40,078 nt of DNA from Candidatus Altimarinota bacterium. Its GTDB lineage: Bacteria > Patescibacteriota > Gracilibacteria > BD1-5 > UBA6164. Below the pieces are notes generated by a model that saw nothing but the letters and a program-made list of their open reading frames with translations, was not told the origin of the DNA and searched no databases. This document shows positions 21,056 to 30,204 of this stretch, one piece after another. How positions within the stretch are numbered: the stretch's first letter is position 1; the number at the start of each line of letters is the position of its first letter. Position numbers and translations under genes: made by a program. The stretch lies in the NCBI GenBank assembly GCA_022565555.1, contig JAIUMN010000005.1, forward strand, positions 1 to 40,078. The letters run 5' to 3'.

Positions 21056-21145
21056 ATGCAAGAAGCGTACAACACAAAGTCTCATACACATGCACAAGAG
21101 GGAAGAAATACTTCTTCCCTACAACTCTCAGATACTATTTTTTAA
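21056..21145 (+). CDS. Possible leader peptide ORF (29 aa) before pncA
   Basis: ATG 21056 to TAA 21143-21145, ending 11 bases before pncA and starting 25 bases after NrtR-like box 2. The product (MQEAYNTKSHTHAQEGRNTS...) is polar. No clear ribosome binding site and no TGA codon to test the code. Its middle contains a perfect hairpin AGGGAAGAA-ATAC-TTCTTCCCT (21099-21120), so the stretch may instead be a structured leader of pncA. Confidence 0.25.
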   Translation: MQEAYNTKSHTHAQEGRNTSSLQLSDTIF

Positions 21146-21156
21146 TTTTTAGAACT

Positions 21157-21894
21157 ATGACAACAAACGAAGCACTGATAGTCGTTGACTATCAAAATGG
21201 GTTTATTCCAGAACATGCAAGCGGAGTGAATGAGCTCCCAGTTGAGTGAGGAGAACTTCTTGCTCCTGTAATTAACCAACTCATGCGTGAAACACGCACA
21301 AGATGATGACTCGTTATCGCAACTCGTGATTGGCATCCGAGAGGACATATGTCACTTGCTCGTAACTATATATGAAAAAATCCTTTTGATACGATTACAT
21401 ATAATGAAGTTACCAACGCAAAAAAACATACTCCAAGACTCTGAGAAGAAGCAGAGTTTAGCTTAGAAGACTTACAAGTTGAGCTTTGAGCAGGTATGTG
21501 ACCACAGGTACTTTGGCCAGACCACTGTATCGCAGATACTCCTTGAGCAGAGTACTTTAGATGACTTGATACAGACCTTATAGATCATCATATTATCAAG
21601 TGAGATGATCCAAAAACTGAGATGTATAGTGGATTTTTCTGAAGAGAAATGCGCCAAGATGATACAGTAGTTCGAGTCACTGATATACTCAGAGATGCTT
21701 GAGTTGAAGTCGTAAAAATTGTATGACTCGCAACTGATTTTTGCGTACAGTCTACCGCAGTAGATGCAGTTAAAAATGGGTTTAAAACTATGATAGATAA
21801 GAGAGCTATCGCCTGAGTTATGGTAAAGAGTCCAGAGGACACAGTAGCATATCTCCAAAAACTGAGAGATGAAAAAGGAGTAGAGTATATCTAA
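21157..21894 (+). CDS. pncA: Nicotinamidase
   Basis: A 245-residue isochorismatase-fold amidase that hydrolyses nicotinamide to nicotinate and ammonia, the first step of Preiss-Handler salvage. The catalytic Asp is in VVDYQNGF (about residue 10), the metal site is TRDWHPRGHMSLA (Asp, His, His) and VLWPDHCIADTPGAEY, and the nucleophilic Cys with its cis-peptide is in VVKIVGLATDFCVQSTAVDA. Many of the glycines, including those in GGELL and TRGGL, are TGA. The gene starts the cluster and lies downstream of two NrtR-like boxes. Confidence 0.95.
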
Positions 21895-21915
21895 TTTTAT
21901 TTCACTTTCAGTAAG

Positions 21916-21928
21916 TGTATATATTACA
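21916..21928. promoter_or_regulatory. NrtR-like operator box 3
   Basis: TGTATATATTACA, a perfect TGTA-N5-TACA palindrome, between pncA and pncB and 15 bases before the pncB start. It is preceded by the same AGTAAG as boxes 1 and 2. Confidence 0.6.
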
Positions 21929-21943
21929 ATTAACTATACTATT

Positions 21944-23290
21944 ATGTGAATCATACAAAAACCCTTGGAGTATTTCCCGAGTCTCTCGGGTGCTCCAGAA
22001 GTCAATCATCTCCTTGATACGGATTTTTATAAATTTTCGATGCTCGACTTTATCCTCGCACATCCTGAGTATCGATGACTCAATGTTCGCTGGAGTATGA
22101 AAATACGAAATCCCGACATACAGACGACTCAAGTTATTCCCCGTGAAGTGCTTGAAGCTCAACTCGAGATGACACAAAAAAAAATAACCGGACTTTCGGA
22201 GTCTGAAATCTCCTACCTCAGAGGTATGGAACAAGGAAAATGAGTGAAGATGTTTCGAGAAGAAACCCTTGATTTTCTCAAAGATTTTTCACTTCCTGAT
22301 TATGAAATATGAGAAGAAGTAGGAAATTATACTCTTGATTTTACTGGACCTTGGGAAAGCTCGATGATGTGGGAAATTATTGCTCTGAAAATCATAAATG
22401 CTCTCTATATCTCACAGTATATCAAAAAATCAAATATCTCAGACGTGGAGTTTAGTGAGATGATGCATCAAGTGAGTGGGAGACTCTTTACAGATATCAA
22501 GACTCTTGAAAAAGCTCCTGAGGCAACATTTTCAGAATTTTGAACTCGTAGAGCGATGAGCTCTGTCTGGCAAAGAGAAGTAAATCAGATCCTCGCAGAA
22601 AGACTCCCAGATCAATATATCGGAACTTCAAATATCTTGATTGCAAAAGAGATGTGAGGAGCGAATCCTCGTGGAACCAATGCTCATGAACTCCGCATGA
22701 TACCTACAGCACTTCACGATAGTCCTGAAGCAATTATCTCTGAGATGTACAGTGTAGACAGTAAGTGGCAAAAACATTTTCCAGAACTTGCACTCCTCCT
22801 ACCAGACGCCTATGGAACAAGTTTTTATCTTGCACACACCCCAAGAGAAATTATAGAGGGTCATACAGGGATGCGATTTGACTCTAAAGACCCGATGCAA
22901 GCAATTCCTGAATATATAGATTGGCTTGTAAAACATGGGCAAGACCCTATGGCGAAAGTCTGAATCCCAAGTGATGGGCTCGATGCGCAAAAAGTAGTAC
23001 AAATATCTCAAGCATTTCAACAAAAGCTGGGAAAACTGAGCTTCTGAATCTGAACCAATCTCACCAATAATACCAAAGGAATATTTCCTAAAACTGAAAG
23101 CCTCTGACCATTTGGATCATTCTCAGTAGTAGTAAAACCATCTGCGGTTCAAAGACCAAGTTGAGAATGGGTTTCAACCGTTAAGCTCTCGGATAATCCC
23201 AACAAAGCTATGTGAGAAACAGCGCGGGTTGAGCACTTCAAAAACATCTTTGGGACTCAAGGTATGCAGGCTCTGCAAGTACAAGTATAA
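21944..23290 (+). CDS. pncB: Nicotinate phosphoribosyltransferase
   Basis: A 448-residue type II phosphoribosyltransferase that joins nicotinate and PRPP to nicotinate mononucleotide, with ATP use. Landmarks are LLDTDFYKFSMLDFIL near the N-terminus, the FSEFGTRRAMS motif with SSVW, the histidine-bearing GTNAHELRMIP (the His phosphorylated in the family), and IPSDGLD and GIGTNLTNNT near the phosphate-binding region. The second codon is TGA (21947-21949), so in the standard code the gene could not start here at all. It follows pncA by 49 bases, with an NrtR-like box between, so it may have its own regulated promoter. Confidence 0.96.
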
Positions 23291-23311
23291 TATTTTTTAA
23301 ACTCACAGATT

Positions 23312-24151
23312 ATGAAAACAATATTAGAAGCACCGATGAGGGATCTCAATTATCCTGAAATCGCGAAAGACATCTCAAGGTGGATTTGAGAAAAGTCTCT
23401 TGATAAATGACTCGTTGTATGAGTCTCAGGATGAATTGACTCTGCAGTCGTATCCACACTTTCTGCGATGAGCGGGAAAGCTCTCACCTGCCTTGAGCTG
23501 CCTATTCATCAAAAAACGGATGAAGTAAACAGGGCTCGTGAGCATATAGATTGGCTCCAACAAAAATACACTCAAGTCACAAGACAAATCATAGACCTGA
23601 CGCAAGTATATGATGCTATGCAAGCGCTTCAATATCCAGGAGATGATGAAGCAAGTGAATATCTCTCTGATGTAAATCTGAGATCACGACTCAGAGCTGC
23701 ACAACTCTACGCTACCGCAAATAGAAAAAATGCTCTCGTAGTAGGAACTGGAAACAAAGTAGAAGATTATGGTATAGGATTTTTCACAAAATACTGAGAT
23801 GGAGCAGTTGACCTGAGTCCTATCGGAGAACTCACTAAATCAGAAGTCTATAAACTCGGACGAGAACTCGGAATACACGAGGATATACTGAACGCGAGAC
23901 CAACTGATGGACTTCATCCCAGTGGAGCAACTGACGAAGATCAGATAGGAGCAAGTTATGATGAACTCGAGTGGGCAATGAACGCATATGATATATGAAA
24001 AAGAATCAGTGATTATTCAGGAAGAGCACAAGAAGTAATGAAAATCTACACTGAAAGACACGAAGGGAATGCTCACAAGATGCATATGCCGCCAGTGTAT
24101 CAAGTACTTGACCCTCAGAAGTGACCAGAACACTACGGAGTACATCAGTAA
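23312..24151 (+). CDS. nadE: NH3-dependent NAD+ synthetase
   Basis: A 279-residue enzyme that amidates nicotinate adenine dinucleotide to NAD using ATP. The PP-loop is GVSGGIDSAVVST, whose second Gly is TGA (23432-23434). Other marks are LRSRLRAAQLYATAN, LVVGTGNKVEDYGIGFFTKYGDG, DLSPIGELTKSEVYKLGREL and PTDGLHPSGATDEDQIGASY. There is no N-terminal nitrilase-type glutaminase domain, so ammonia is the amide donor, as in the short E. coli type. The gene starts 21 bases after pncB. Confidence 0.97.
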
Positions 24152-24203
24152 ACCTAGAAAGAAATAAACTTCTTCTCAAAAAATATTTTTTAATAAAGAA
24201 GCT

Positions 24204-24971
24204 ATGAAGCCGCATAACTCACTTGTATACTATGACAAATATAGCTTTGAGAGAAATGCAGGACTGCGTGAATTTATAGAAAATACTTTTATAGATGCCT
24301 TACTTGAGTCTATCAAAGAGCAATGCATCTTGGTACTTGGTGGAGATGGAACGATGCTTCGTGCAATCAGAGAACACTCTAAAAAAGATATACCATTTTT
24401 AGGTATTAATTTCTGACATAAAGGATTTCTTCTCAACCATACGCAGTGGGTATATCCTGATATACCAGAATTTGAAACAAGGCCATATCCACTTCTTGAA
24501 GTAAGAAATAACTGACACAATATCTGAAATGCTTTCAATGATATTAACATCTACTCTCCAGAGTGAAAAGCAATCTCTCTGCATATAGATATATGAAGTG
24601 GGCAAACGGAGTTTTGGGGAGATGGATTGATTCTCGCTACTCCAGCAGGATCTACAGGTCATTCACAATCATATGGATGACCGATACTTCCCCATAGTAA
24701 CAAAAGTCTCGTACTTACTCCTAAGGGAAATATCTCTCCTCAAAAACCAAAATCCCTCGATGATACACGTAAGATTACTATACGAAATATCGGAAGACAG
24801 TATCCACTCTGAGTCAATCTCGATGGTGAGCAAATACTCAAAACAGAACTTAAAGAATCGCTTAAACTAGAAATCAAAAAGTCCCAAAGAGAAGTAAGGC
24901 TTCTCATCGCAGGAACAAGGCGTAATGACTGGGATAATAAAGTCCTGGGCGAGCAAGGATTTAGTGTATAG
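24204..24971 (+). CDS. nadK: NAD kinase
   Basis: A 255-residue kinase that phosphorylates NAD to NADP. It has the signature LVLGGDGTMLRAIREH, then FLGINFGHKGFL, the conserved FNDINIY (NE/D motif) and the glycine-rich ATPAGSTGHSQSYGGPIL, where the family usually has TPTGSTAYS. The C-terminal half is the usual beta-sandwich. It starts 52 bases after nadE. The Thr-Ala in place of Thr-Thr/Pro-Thr and His in place of Ala-Tyr in the Gly-rich loop are mild departures; overall length is slightly short. Confidence 0.93.
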
Positions 24972-25001
24972 ATATTTCTAGCACCAGACACCTCTCTCCA
25001 A

Positions 25002-25068
25002 CTCTCTCCTGCTAGGAGAGAGAGCAAACTACATGTTTTGTAGCCTCTTTCCCTAGATTTAGGGAAAG
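25002..25068. repeat. Array of three hairpins between nadK and nadD
   Basis: Three perfect hairpins in 67 bases: CTCTCTCCT/AGGAGAGAG (25002-25022), CTACA/TGTAG (25029-25043) and CTTTCCCTA/TAGGGAAAG (25047-25068). None is followed by a clear T-tract on the plus strand. They may stabilise or process the mRNA or be a copy of a palindromic intergenic repeat. Confidence 0.5.
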
Positions 25069-25127
25069 AATTAAGATAGAGTGGAGTCTTGTGAGAAAAA
25101 TCAACTTATATTCTCATATTTTTTATC

Positions 25128-25730
25128 ATGCAAACACACGAAATAGCTATTTATTGAGGTGCTTTTAATCCTCCAACTCTCGCGCACGCTCAGGTAGTAG
25201 AGGAAGTCCTTAAGAAACAAGTTGCGAGTCATATCATCCTCTCCCCCAGTGGAGCACGTGAAGATAAAAACTTTGGGATACCTCAAACTGAGCGAAGAAG
25301 ACTTATAGAAATATTTTTTGAAGTACTACAAAGGGATGGGCTCAATGTCTCACTTGATACCTATTTTTTTGAAGGAAAAAATACAGGAATTACTACCACT
25401 GCCTGAGAAGAAAAATATTTCAGAGAACAGCTCTGAGTCTCGGCTGCATTTATCTTTGGATCAGATGTTGCACCAAATATGAGCTGGTGGAGTAATAATC
25501 CTGATAGATTTATCGAAGAGCGACTCAAAAAAATATTTATCCAAAGGCCTGGATTTGCCTTTGATTTTGAAGCAAATGGATTTCGTGAATATACACTTCT
25601 TGATATCCCAGATATGCTCGATATCTCAAGCTCACTTGCTCGGGAAATGCTGAGAAATAAACAGTCAGTAGAAGGGATCTTATTTCCTGAGCTTGCAGAA
25701 GAGATACAAAAACAAAAACTTTATCAATAA
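25128..25730 (+). CDS. nadD: Nicotinate-nucleotide adenylyltransferase
   Basis: A 200-residue nucleotidyltransferase that makes nicotinate adenine dinucleotide from NaMN and ATP. The N-terminal IAIYGGAFNPPTLAHAQVVE has the GxFxPxHxxH-type motif, in a GGAFNPPTLAH form; AAFIFGSDVAPNMSWW corresponds to the GxD substrate loop, and the C-terminal LDISSSLAREML is the ISS(T/S)xxR motif that binds ATP phosphates. The length is that of NadD (about 190-215). Membership in a complete NAD cluster supports NadD over NMN adenylyltransferase. 156 bases with hairpins separate it from nadK. Confidence 0.93.
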
Positions 25731-25741
25731 ATTAAAAATAT

Positions 25742-26293
25742 ATGAAAACCCAAATTATACATCCCTGAAAATGGCTCAATATGGTCGGGGTTGAACATCC
25801 AAATAATCCATGAAAACTCTGGGAATGAGTCTTTCGTGCATGAACTGGACAAGTTGTATGAGCCGTAGTTGAAAATATCTCTCACGAGACCTTCGTACTA
25901 GTAGAGCAATTTCGCCCTCTTGTAGATGCGAGGGTCATCGAGCTCGTTGCGGGACTCGTCGATCCTGAGATGACCCCCGAAGAAGCTATCCTCAAAGAAA
26001 TTCGTGAAGAAACTTGATATACTTGAGGTCAAGCTCATTTTCTGCTCACAGGACCAAAGTCAGCAGGACTCACCAATGAAATGACTCTTGATTACTACGT
26101 ACAAGTTTCTGGAAATCCGTGAGAACAAGAACTGGAAACTTCTGAGAGATGACTCATAGTGCTTGAGTGTCACAATTCCCTTGTAGACCTTAAGCGACTT
26201 CTTGCAAGCGAAGAAAAATCTGGAAAACTCATCTCCCCATGAGTTTGGGCAGGCTTTGGAAAAGCAATGATAGATGGGTATCTAAAAAATTAA
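25742..26293 (+). CDS. Nudix hydrolase, probable ADP-ribose pyrophosphatase
   Basis: A 183-residue Nudix protein. FVLVEQFRPLVDARVIELVAGLVDPE is not quoted in full because of its length; the parts VLVEQFRP and IELVAGLVDP are typical of ADP-ribose pyrophosphatases. The Nudix box runs GLVDPEMTPEEAILKEIREE plus TGY: it keeps the REExxEExG-type glutamates EIREE but has Met where the first Glu usually is and Lys for Arg. ADP-ribose is produced by NAD turnover and is the effector of NrtR, so the neighbourhood fits. It starts 11 bases after nadD. GGQAHFLLTGPKSAGLTNE resembles the ADPRase substrate loop. Confidence 0.85.
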
Positions 26294-26315
26294 TTTGTAA
26301 AATATTTTTTTAGAT

Positions 26316-26337
26316 TACAATAGGTGTATTATTCACA
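26316..26337 (+). promoter_or_regulatory. nrtR promoter -10 and NrtR-like operator box 4
   Basis: TACAAT (26316-26321) is a likely -10, with TTGTAA (26295-26300) 15 bases upstream. TGTATTATTCACA (26325-26337) fits TGT-N7-ACA and covers the transcription start, 11 bases before the nrtR ATG. This suggests autoregulation. Confidence 0.5.
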
Positions 26338-26348
26338 CATACTTCCCT

Positions 26349-27050
26349 ATGCTCATTCCTCAATCACAGCAGTTTGATATCTGGTCAGATAAACTCACAA
26401 TCCCAGTTCTTGCACTTGATATTGTCATATTTACGATTTATAAGTGAGAGCTTTGTATACTCGTTACCAAGCGAAATGAAGATAATATACATGGTTATTC
26501 TCTTCCTGGAAGTATCGTAGCGAAGTGATACTCACTCTCAGAAAACTTTGATGAAGTCCTCAAGCGCAAAACAGGTATCACCCACGGAGTATATAAGGAA
26601 CAACTCTATACATTCTGAGAAAATTCCGCAAGAGATCCAAGAGGTCATGTAATAGCACTTGCATACTACGCTCTTGTTAAGGCTGAAAGCCTTCTCTCAC
26701 AAGTTGATTTTACCTTAGTTGATATCGTGACCGTTGAGCAATTTATGAAACTTCATATATTCTACGAACATGATGAGATATTTCGCTACGCACTCAAGCG
26801 TCTCAAAGACAAGCTCTGATATACTGATATAGTAAAAAATATTCTCTCAGAAGAGTTTCGTATATCTGAAATGCAAAAAATGTATGAAATCATACTTGGA
26901 AGAAGTCTTGATAAACTTAATTTTCAGAAAAAAATATTTTCTCTCGGGATAGTTACAGAAACCTGAAAAAAAGATACAAGTACTAATCGTCCAGCAAAGC
27001 TCTATCGTTTTGTAGAGAAAAAGCAGCTCAAGTTTATCGATATGCTTTAA
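26349..27050 (+). CDS. nrtR: NrtR-type Nudix-related transcriptional regulator of NAD metabolism
   Basis: A 233-residue protein. The N-terminal ~145 residues form a Nudix-like domain (VLALDIVIFTIYKGELCILV, then HGYSLPGSIVAKGYSLSENF) whose catalytic box is lost: EVLKRKTGI replaces REExxEETG, so it should bind but not hydrolyse ADP-ribose. The C-terminal ~80 residues are a winged helix typical of NrtR, with FRISEMQKMYEIILGRSLDK, NFQKKIFSLGIVTETG and RPAKLYRF. NrtR proteins repress NAD genes and release DNA upon binding ADP-ribose. The gene closes the NAD cluster, preceded by its own box and followed by a strong terminator. Confidence 0.93.
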
Positions 27051-27090
27051 AATAATAATCCCAAGAATCATTCTTGGGATTATTATTTTT
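27051..27090. terminator. Bidirectional terminator after nrtR
   Basis: AATAATAATCCCAAGAAT (27051-27068) and its complement (27070-27087) form an 18-pair arm with T5 on the plus side and A-rich sequence for the minus gene. It ends the NAD cluster and can serve the convergent small gene, whose stop at 27089 touches it. Confidence 0.85.
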
Positions 27091-27256
27091 ATCTAAAAGT
27101 AGTTTCTAAAAACTCTATGCGCTTCTCAAGTTCTCAGATCTGTACCGATTGATAAAACGTGTGAGCAATTAGTAGTACATAGGAAACCGCAAATGCGAGC
27201 GCAGCAATCTTTGCAATCTTAATATATTTCTTGATGTTTTTTATTTTTTGAAACAT
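27089..27256 (-). CDS. Small single-pass membrane protein (55 aa)
   Basis: ATG at 27256, TAA at 27089-27091, one TGA codon (QIGELEKR). A basic N-terminus (FQKIKNIKKYIKIAK) is followed by a membrane helix (IAALAFAVSYVLLIAHTF) and a short C-terminal coiled-coil-like segment (ELEKRIEFLETTF). The layout resembles small septum or secretion accessory proteins, but I recognise no family. It lies 18 bases downstream of the tRNA-Leu gene on the same strand and probably shares its transcript. Confidence 0.65.
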
Positions 27257-27274
27257 AATATTTTTTTAAAAAAA

Positions 27275-27359
27275 TGGTGCCCAGAGAGGGACTCGAACCC
27301 TCACACCCGAAGATAAGGGATTTTGAGTCCCTCGTGTCTACCATTCCACCACCTGGGCA
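27275..27359 (-). tRNA. tRNA-Leu (anticodon CAA)
   Basis: An 85-base tRNA with encoded CCA end. The acceptor TGCCCAG pairs with CTGGGCA; the anticodon loop CTCAAAA in the stem GGGA/TCCC gives CAA, reading UUG. It has the long variable arm (CTTATCTTCGGGTG, with a TTCG tetraloop) of class II tRNAs and the T-loop GGTTCGAGTCC. The D-arm region GGTGGAATGGTAGAC is typical for leucine. Confidence 0.95.
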
Positions 27360-27368
27360 AGTGTCAGT

Positions 27369-27374
27369 ATTATA
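27369..27374 (-). promoter_or_regulatory. -10 element of the tRNA-Leu gene
   Basis: A perfect TATAAT on the minus strand ends 9 bases before the mature tRNA 5' end; no good -35 is visible at the usual distance. Confidence 0.45.
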
Positions 27375-27444
27375 AAGAAAAAATATTTTTTACAAATCAA
27401 AGTTTCTATATATACTGAGTATATAATTTAAATATTTATTTGGT

Positions 27445-27642
27445 ATGCAGCAACTTTTTTTCTCATCATCTAATTCAGTCTTAAAAGAAGTACCAAAAAG
27501 TTTTTCTGTTTGGGTGAAATGTATTGAAGAATCAAGTAATGAAGTTGCGAGAAGAATTATTGAACTTTTAGAGACTTGAGATATAGATGAGGCTTTAGAA
27601 ATATATATGTACCAGGAACATAAATGAATACTCCTTAATTAA
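27445..27642 (+). CDS. Small protein upstream of radA (65 aa)
   Basis: ATG 27445 to TAA 27640-27642, two TGA codons as Gly (LLETGDIDEA and HKGILLN). No signal or membrane helix; the middle is helical and acidic (KCIEESSNEVARRIIELLET). It ends 4 bases before radA and so is probably translated from the same message. A TATAAT (27422-27427) lies 17 bases upstream of the start. I do not recognise a family. Confidence 0.6.
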
Positions 27643-27646
27643 AAAA

Positions 27647-28972
27647 ATGTATATTTGTAGTAATTGTTGAAACGAATCTCTCATATGGAAGTGACAGTGT
27701 GACTTCTGTAAGTCTTGGAATACCCTCAAGGAATTTAAAGAAAGTAAAGAAAAAAAGTGAGTAAGAGTATGAGAAAAGAAATCTCTTGCTCTCATATCAA
27801 GTCCGCATGAGGAAGAGTCTCGTATCATCACAACTTCTATAGAACTTAATACAGTTCTTTGAGGAGGAATAGTTTTATGAAGTGTCATGCTTCTCTCTGG
27901 TGAGCCTGGAATTGGAAAATCAACCCTCAGCCTCCAGCTTGCAAACTGGATACACGAGGAGATTATTTATATAAGTGGGGAAGAAACCCTTGGACAACTC
28001 AGATCACGAGCAAAAAGACTTAATATAGAGTGAGGTAATATTGAGATTCTTACGGAAAATATACTCGAAGATATATTTACAAGCATAGAATGAAAAACTC
28101 CTAAAGTTGTCATATGGGACTCTATATCAGTACTTATGGGTTGAGAAATTTCAGGAACAGGAGGAAGTGTTTCACAAGTCAGATATATTGCTGAAAAGAT
28201 AGTTGAATACTCTAAAGCTCGTAATATCACGAGTATCATCATCGGTCATGTTACCAAAGATGGCTCTCTTGCTGGACCAAAGACACTCGAACATATGGTT
28301 GATACTGTTCTTTATTTCGAGGGAGAAAAATATGATGATATTCGTATGCTTCGTTGTCTGAAAAATAGATTTTGAGCAACGCATGAACTTGGACTCTATA
28401 AGATGACAGAAGAAGGATTACATGATCTTGATAATCCAGCACTTGAGCTTCTCTCTTGAAGTGAGTGAATTGGACTCGCTCTATGAATTACAATAGAATG
28501 ACGGAGAGCACTGATAGTCGAGACGGAAGCCCTTACAAATTATACAAAATTCTGATATCCAAAACGCTCAAGTCGCGGTATACCTCAGAGTAAACTTGAC
28601 CTTATTATTGCAGTGCTTTCAAAATACACGCCAGTGAAGCTTGAAAGTTATGATGTATATGCAAATATTTCTCGAGGAATTAAGGTTGAAGAACCAGGTC
28701 TTGATCTCGCACTTGCTATGAGCATTATATCTTCTAAGCTTGGAAAAACTCTCCCAAAAAGCTCAGTATTTATTGGTGAAATATCTCTCACTGGGCAGAT
28801 AAAATCAGTTATGCTTCTTGAAAAACGAATCAAAGAAGCACTTAAACTTGGTTTTACCGAAATATATATCCCTCATGGGAGTAAAGAAAAACTTACAGCA
28901 AGCATAGATCCAAAAGAGCTTACTGCTCTTAAGGATTTCTTACACATTAAAGATATTATTGCTATATTATAG
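27647..28972 (+). CDS. radA: DNA repair protein RadA
   Basis: A 441-residue RecA-like branch-migration protein active in recombinational repair. The N-terminal zinc finger is YICSNCGNESLIWKGQCDFC (two CxxC). The ATPase has Walker A LLSGEPGIGKST, Walker B VVIWDSISVL and the RadA-specific KNRFGATHELG motif. The C-terminal third is a Lon-protease-like domain (KVEEPGLDLALAMSIISSK, SVFIGEISLTGQIKSV) that lacks a catalytic role in this family. Length and order match bacterial RadA/Sms (about 450). It is the first large gene of a short plus-strand run with the HtrA protease 21 bases downstream. Confidence 0.97.
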
Positions 28973-28993
28973 TTTTTTATGTTTTTTTAATTT

Positions 28994-30145
28994 ATGAAAA
29001 TATTTTGACTTAGTTTTTTAATTATCTGCTTATGATTTTTGAGTGGGTGACTAGGAAGTTATATCTTCTTACAAGATATATATTCACCTCAAAATACAAT
29101 AAACTTATCAAACTCGCGAAGTAATATAGATTCCCTCTCTCCTACTTTTGATACACTTCAAAATATTGAGCAAGGTATAACAGGAATGGCGCAAGCACTA
29201 TGACCTAGTGTTGTAAGTATTATTATAAGTCGTGATATGGTGATGTATAGGAGTGATCCTTGGGGGTTTTTTCAAGAGCCAAATACTACTGTCAGAAGAC
29301 AAGTATGATGAGGAAGTGGATTTTTTATACGAGAAGATGGATTGATACTTACTAATAAACATGTTGTGCAAGATTCTCGCTCTGACTATACCGTTATTCT
29401 TGCTGATGGAAGAGAGTTTGAAACTGAGGTAATAGCCCTTGATCCACTTAATGATCTAGCAGTTATTCGAATACAGGGAGGAAACGAAAGTTTTCCTGTT
29501 CCTAAAATCATTCACCAATGAGATGATATATCTATATGATCATTTGCTATAGCAATAGGAAATGCTCTTGCAGAATTTCAAAATTCTGTCTCACTTGGTA
29601 TAGTAAGTGGGAAAGATAGAAGCATAGAAGCTGGATGAACTCTCTTAACAAATCTTATACAAACTGATGCTGCGATTAATCCATGAAACTCAGGATGACC
29701 CCTTCTCAACCTTAATGGAGAAGTAATCTGAATAAATACAGCTATTGCAGGAAGAACAAATGGAATATGATTTGCTATAGCACTTACAACATGACGCGTG
29801 GATTACATACTCAAAAGTATTGAAGAACACGGAGAAATAAAGAGACCTTTTATTGGGATAAATTATATAGCAAACTCCCCTTCAGTAGCAAGAGAATTTT
29901 GACTCGCATTAGATTATGGAGCATACATTATAGATGAGCCGTGAAGCATTATAAATTGAAGTAGTGCTGATAAAGCATGACTGAAACCCTGAGATCTTAT
30001 TACTCATATTAATAACGAGCAGATATGAGTAATACAAGATCTTGCGCGCATACTTCAAAATTCTCTCCCATGAGATTCACTCACCCTAAGAGTTATGAGA
30101 TGATGAGAAAATATAGATATTAATCTAGAACTGTGAGTATATTAA
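28994..30145 (+). CDS. HtrA/DegP-like serine protease with PDZ domain
   Basis: A 383-residue envelope protease for damaged proteins. An N-terminal signal anchor (residues about 3-25) is followed by a trypsin-like domain with catalytic His in LTNKHVV, Asp in DPLNDLAV and Ser in NPGNSGGPLLN. The first and last Gly of that box are TGA (29684-29686 and 29696-29698), which is strong evidence for the code. A single C-terminal PDZ domain follows (GLKPGDLITHINNEQI, then LPGDSLTLRVMR). One PDZ is the DegS/HtrA2-like form rather than two-PDZ DegP. The stop lies in the left arm of a 30-pair palindrome shared with the convergent gene. Confidence 0.95.
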
Positions 30146-30204
30146 AATCTTTATATAAAAAAATAGAAGCATAATGCTTCTATTTTTTTATATAAAGATT
30201 TTAA
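30142..30204. terminator. 30-pair perfect inverted repeat, bidirectional terminator
   Basis: The arms 30142-30171 and 30175-30204 are fully complementary with a 3-base loop (core AATAGAAGCA / TGCTTCTATT, with T7 on both strands). The stop codons of htrA (30143-30145) and of the convergent DUF212 gene (30201-30203) are both inside the arms. Confidence 0.8.

Noticed and set aside
20865-21930. CRISPR-like repeats (AGTAAGTGTA... three times)
   Set aside because: Only three irregularly spaced copies (about 150 and 900 bases apart), each palindromic and promoter-proximal; they fit operators, not an array.
21472-22234. Minus-strand ORFs of 84-128 codons over pncA and pncB
   Set aside because: No homology-like motifs; they shadow two well-supported enzymes.
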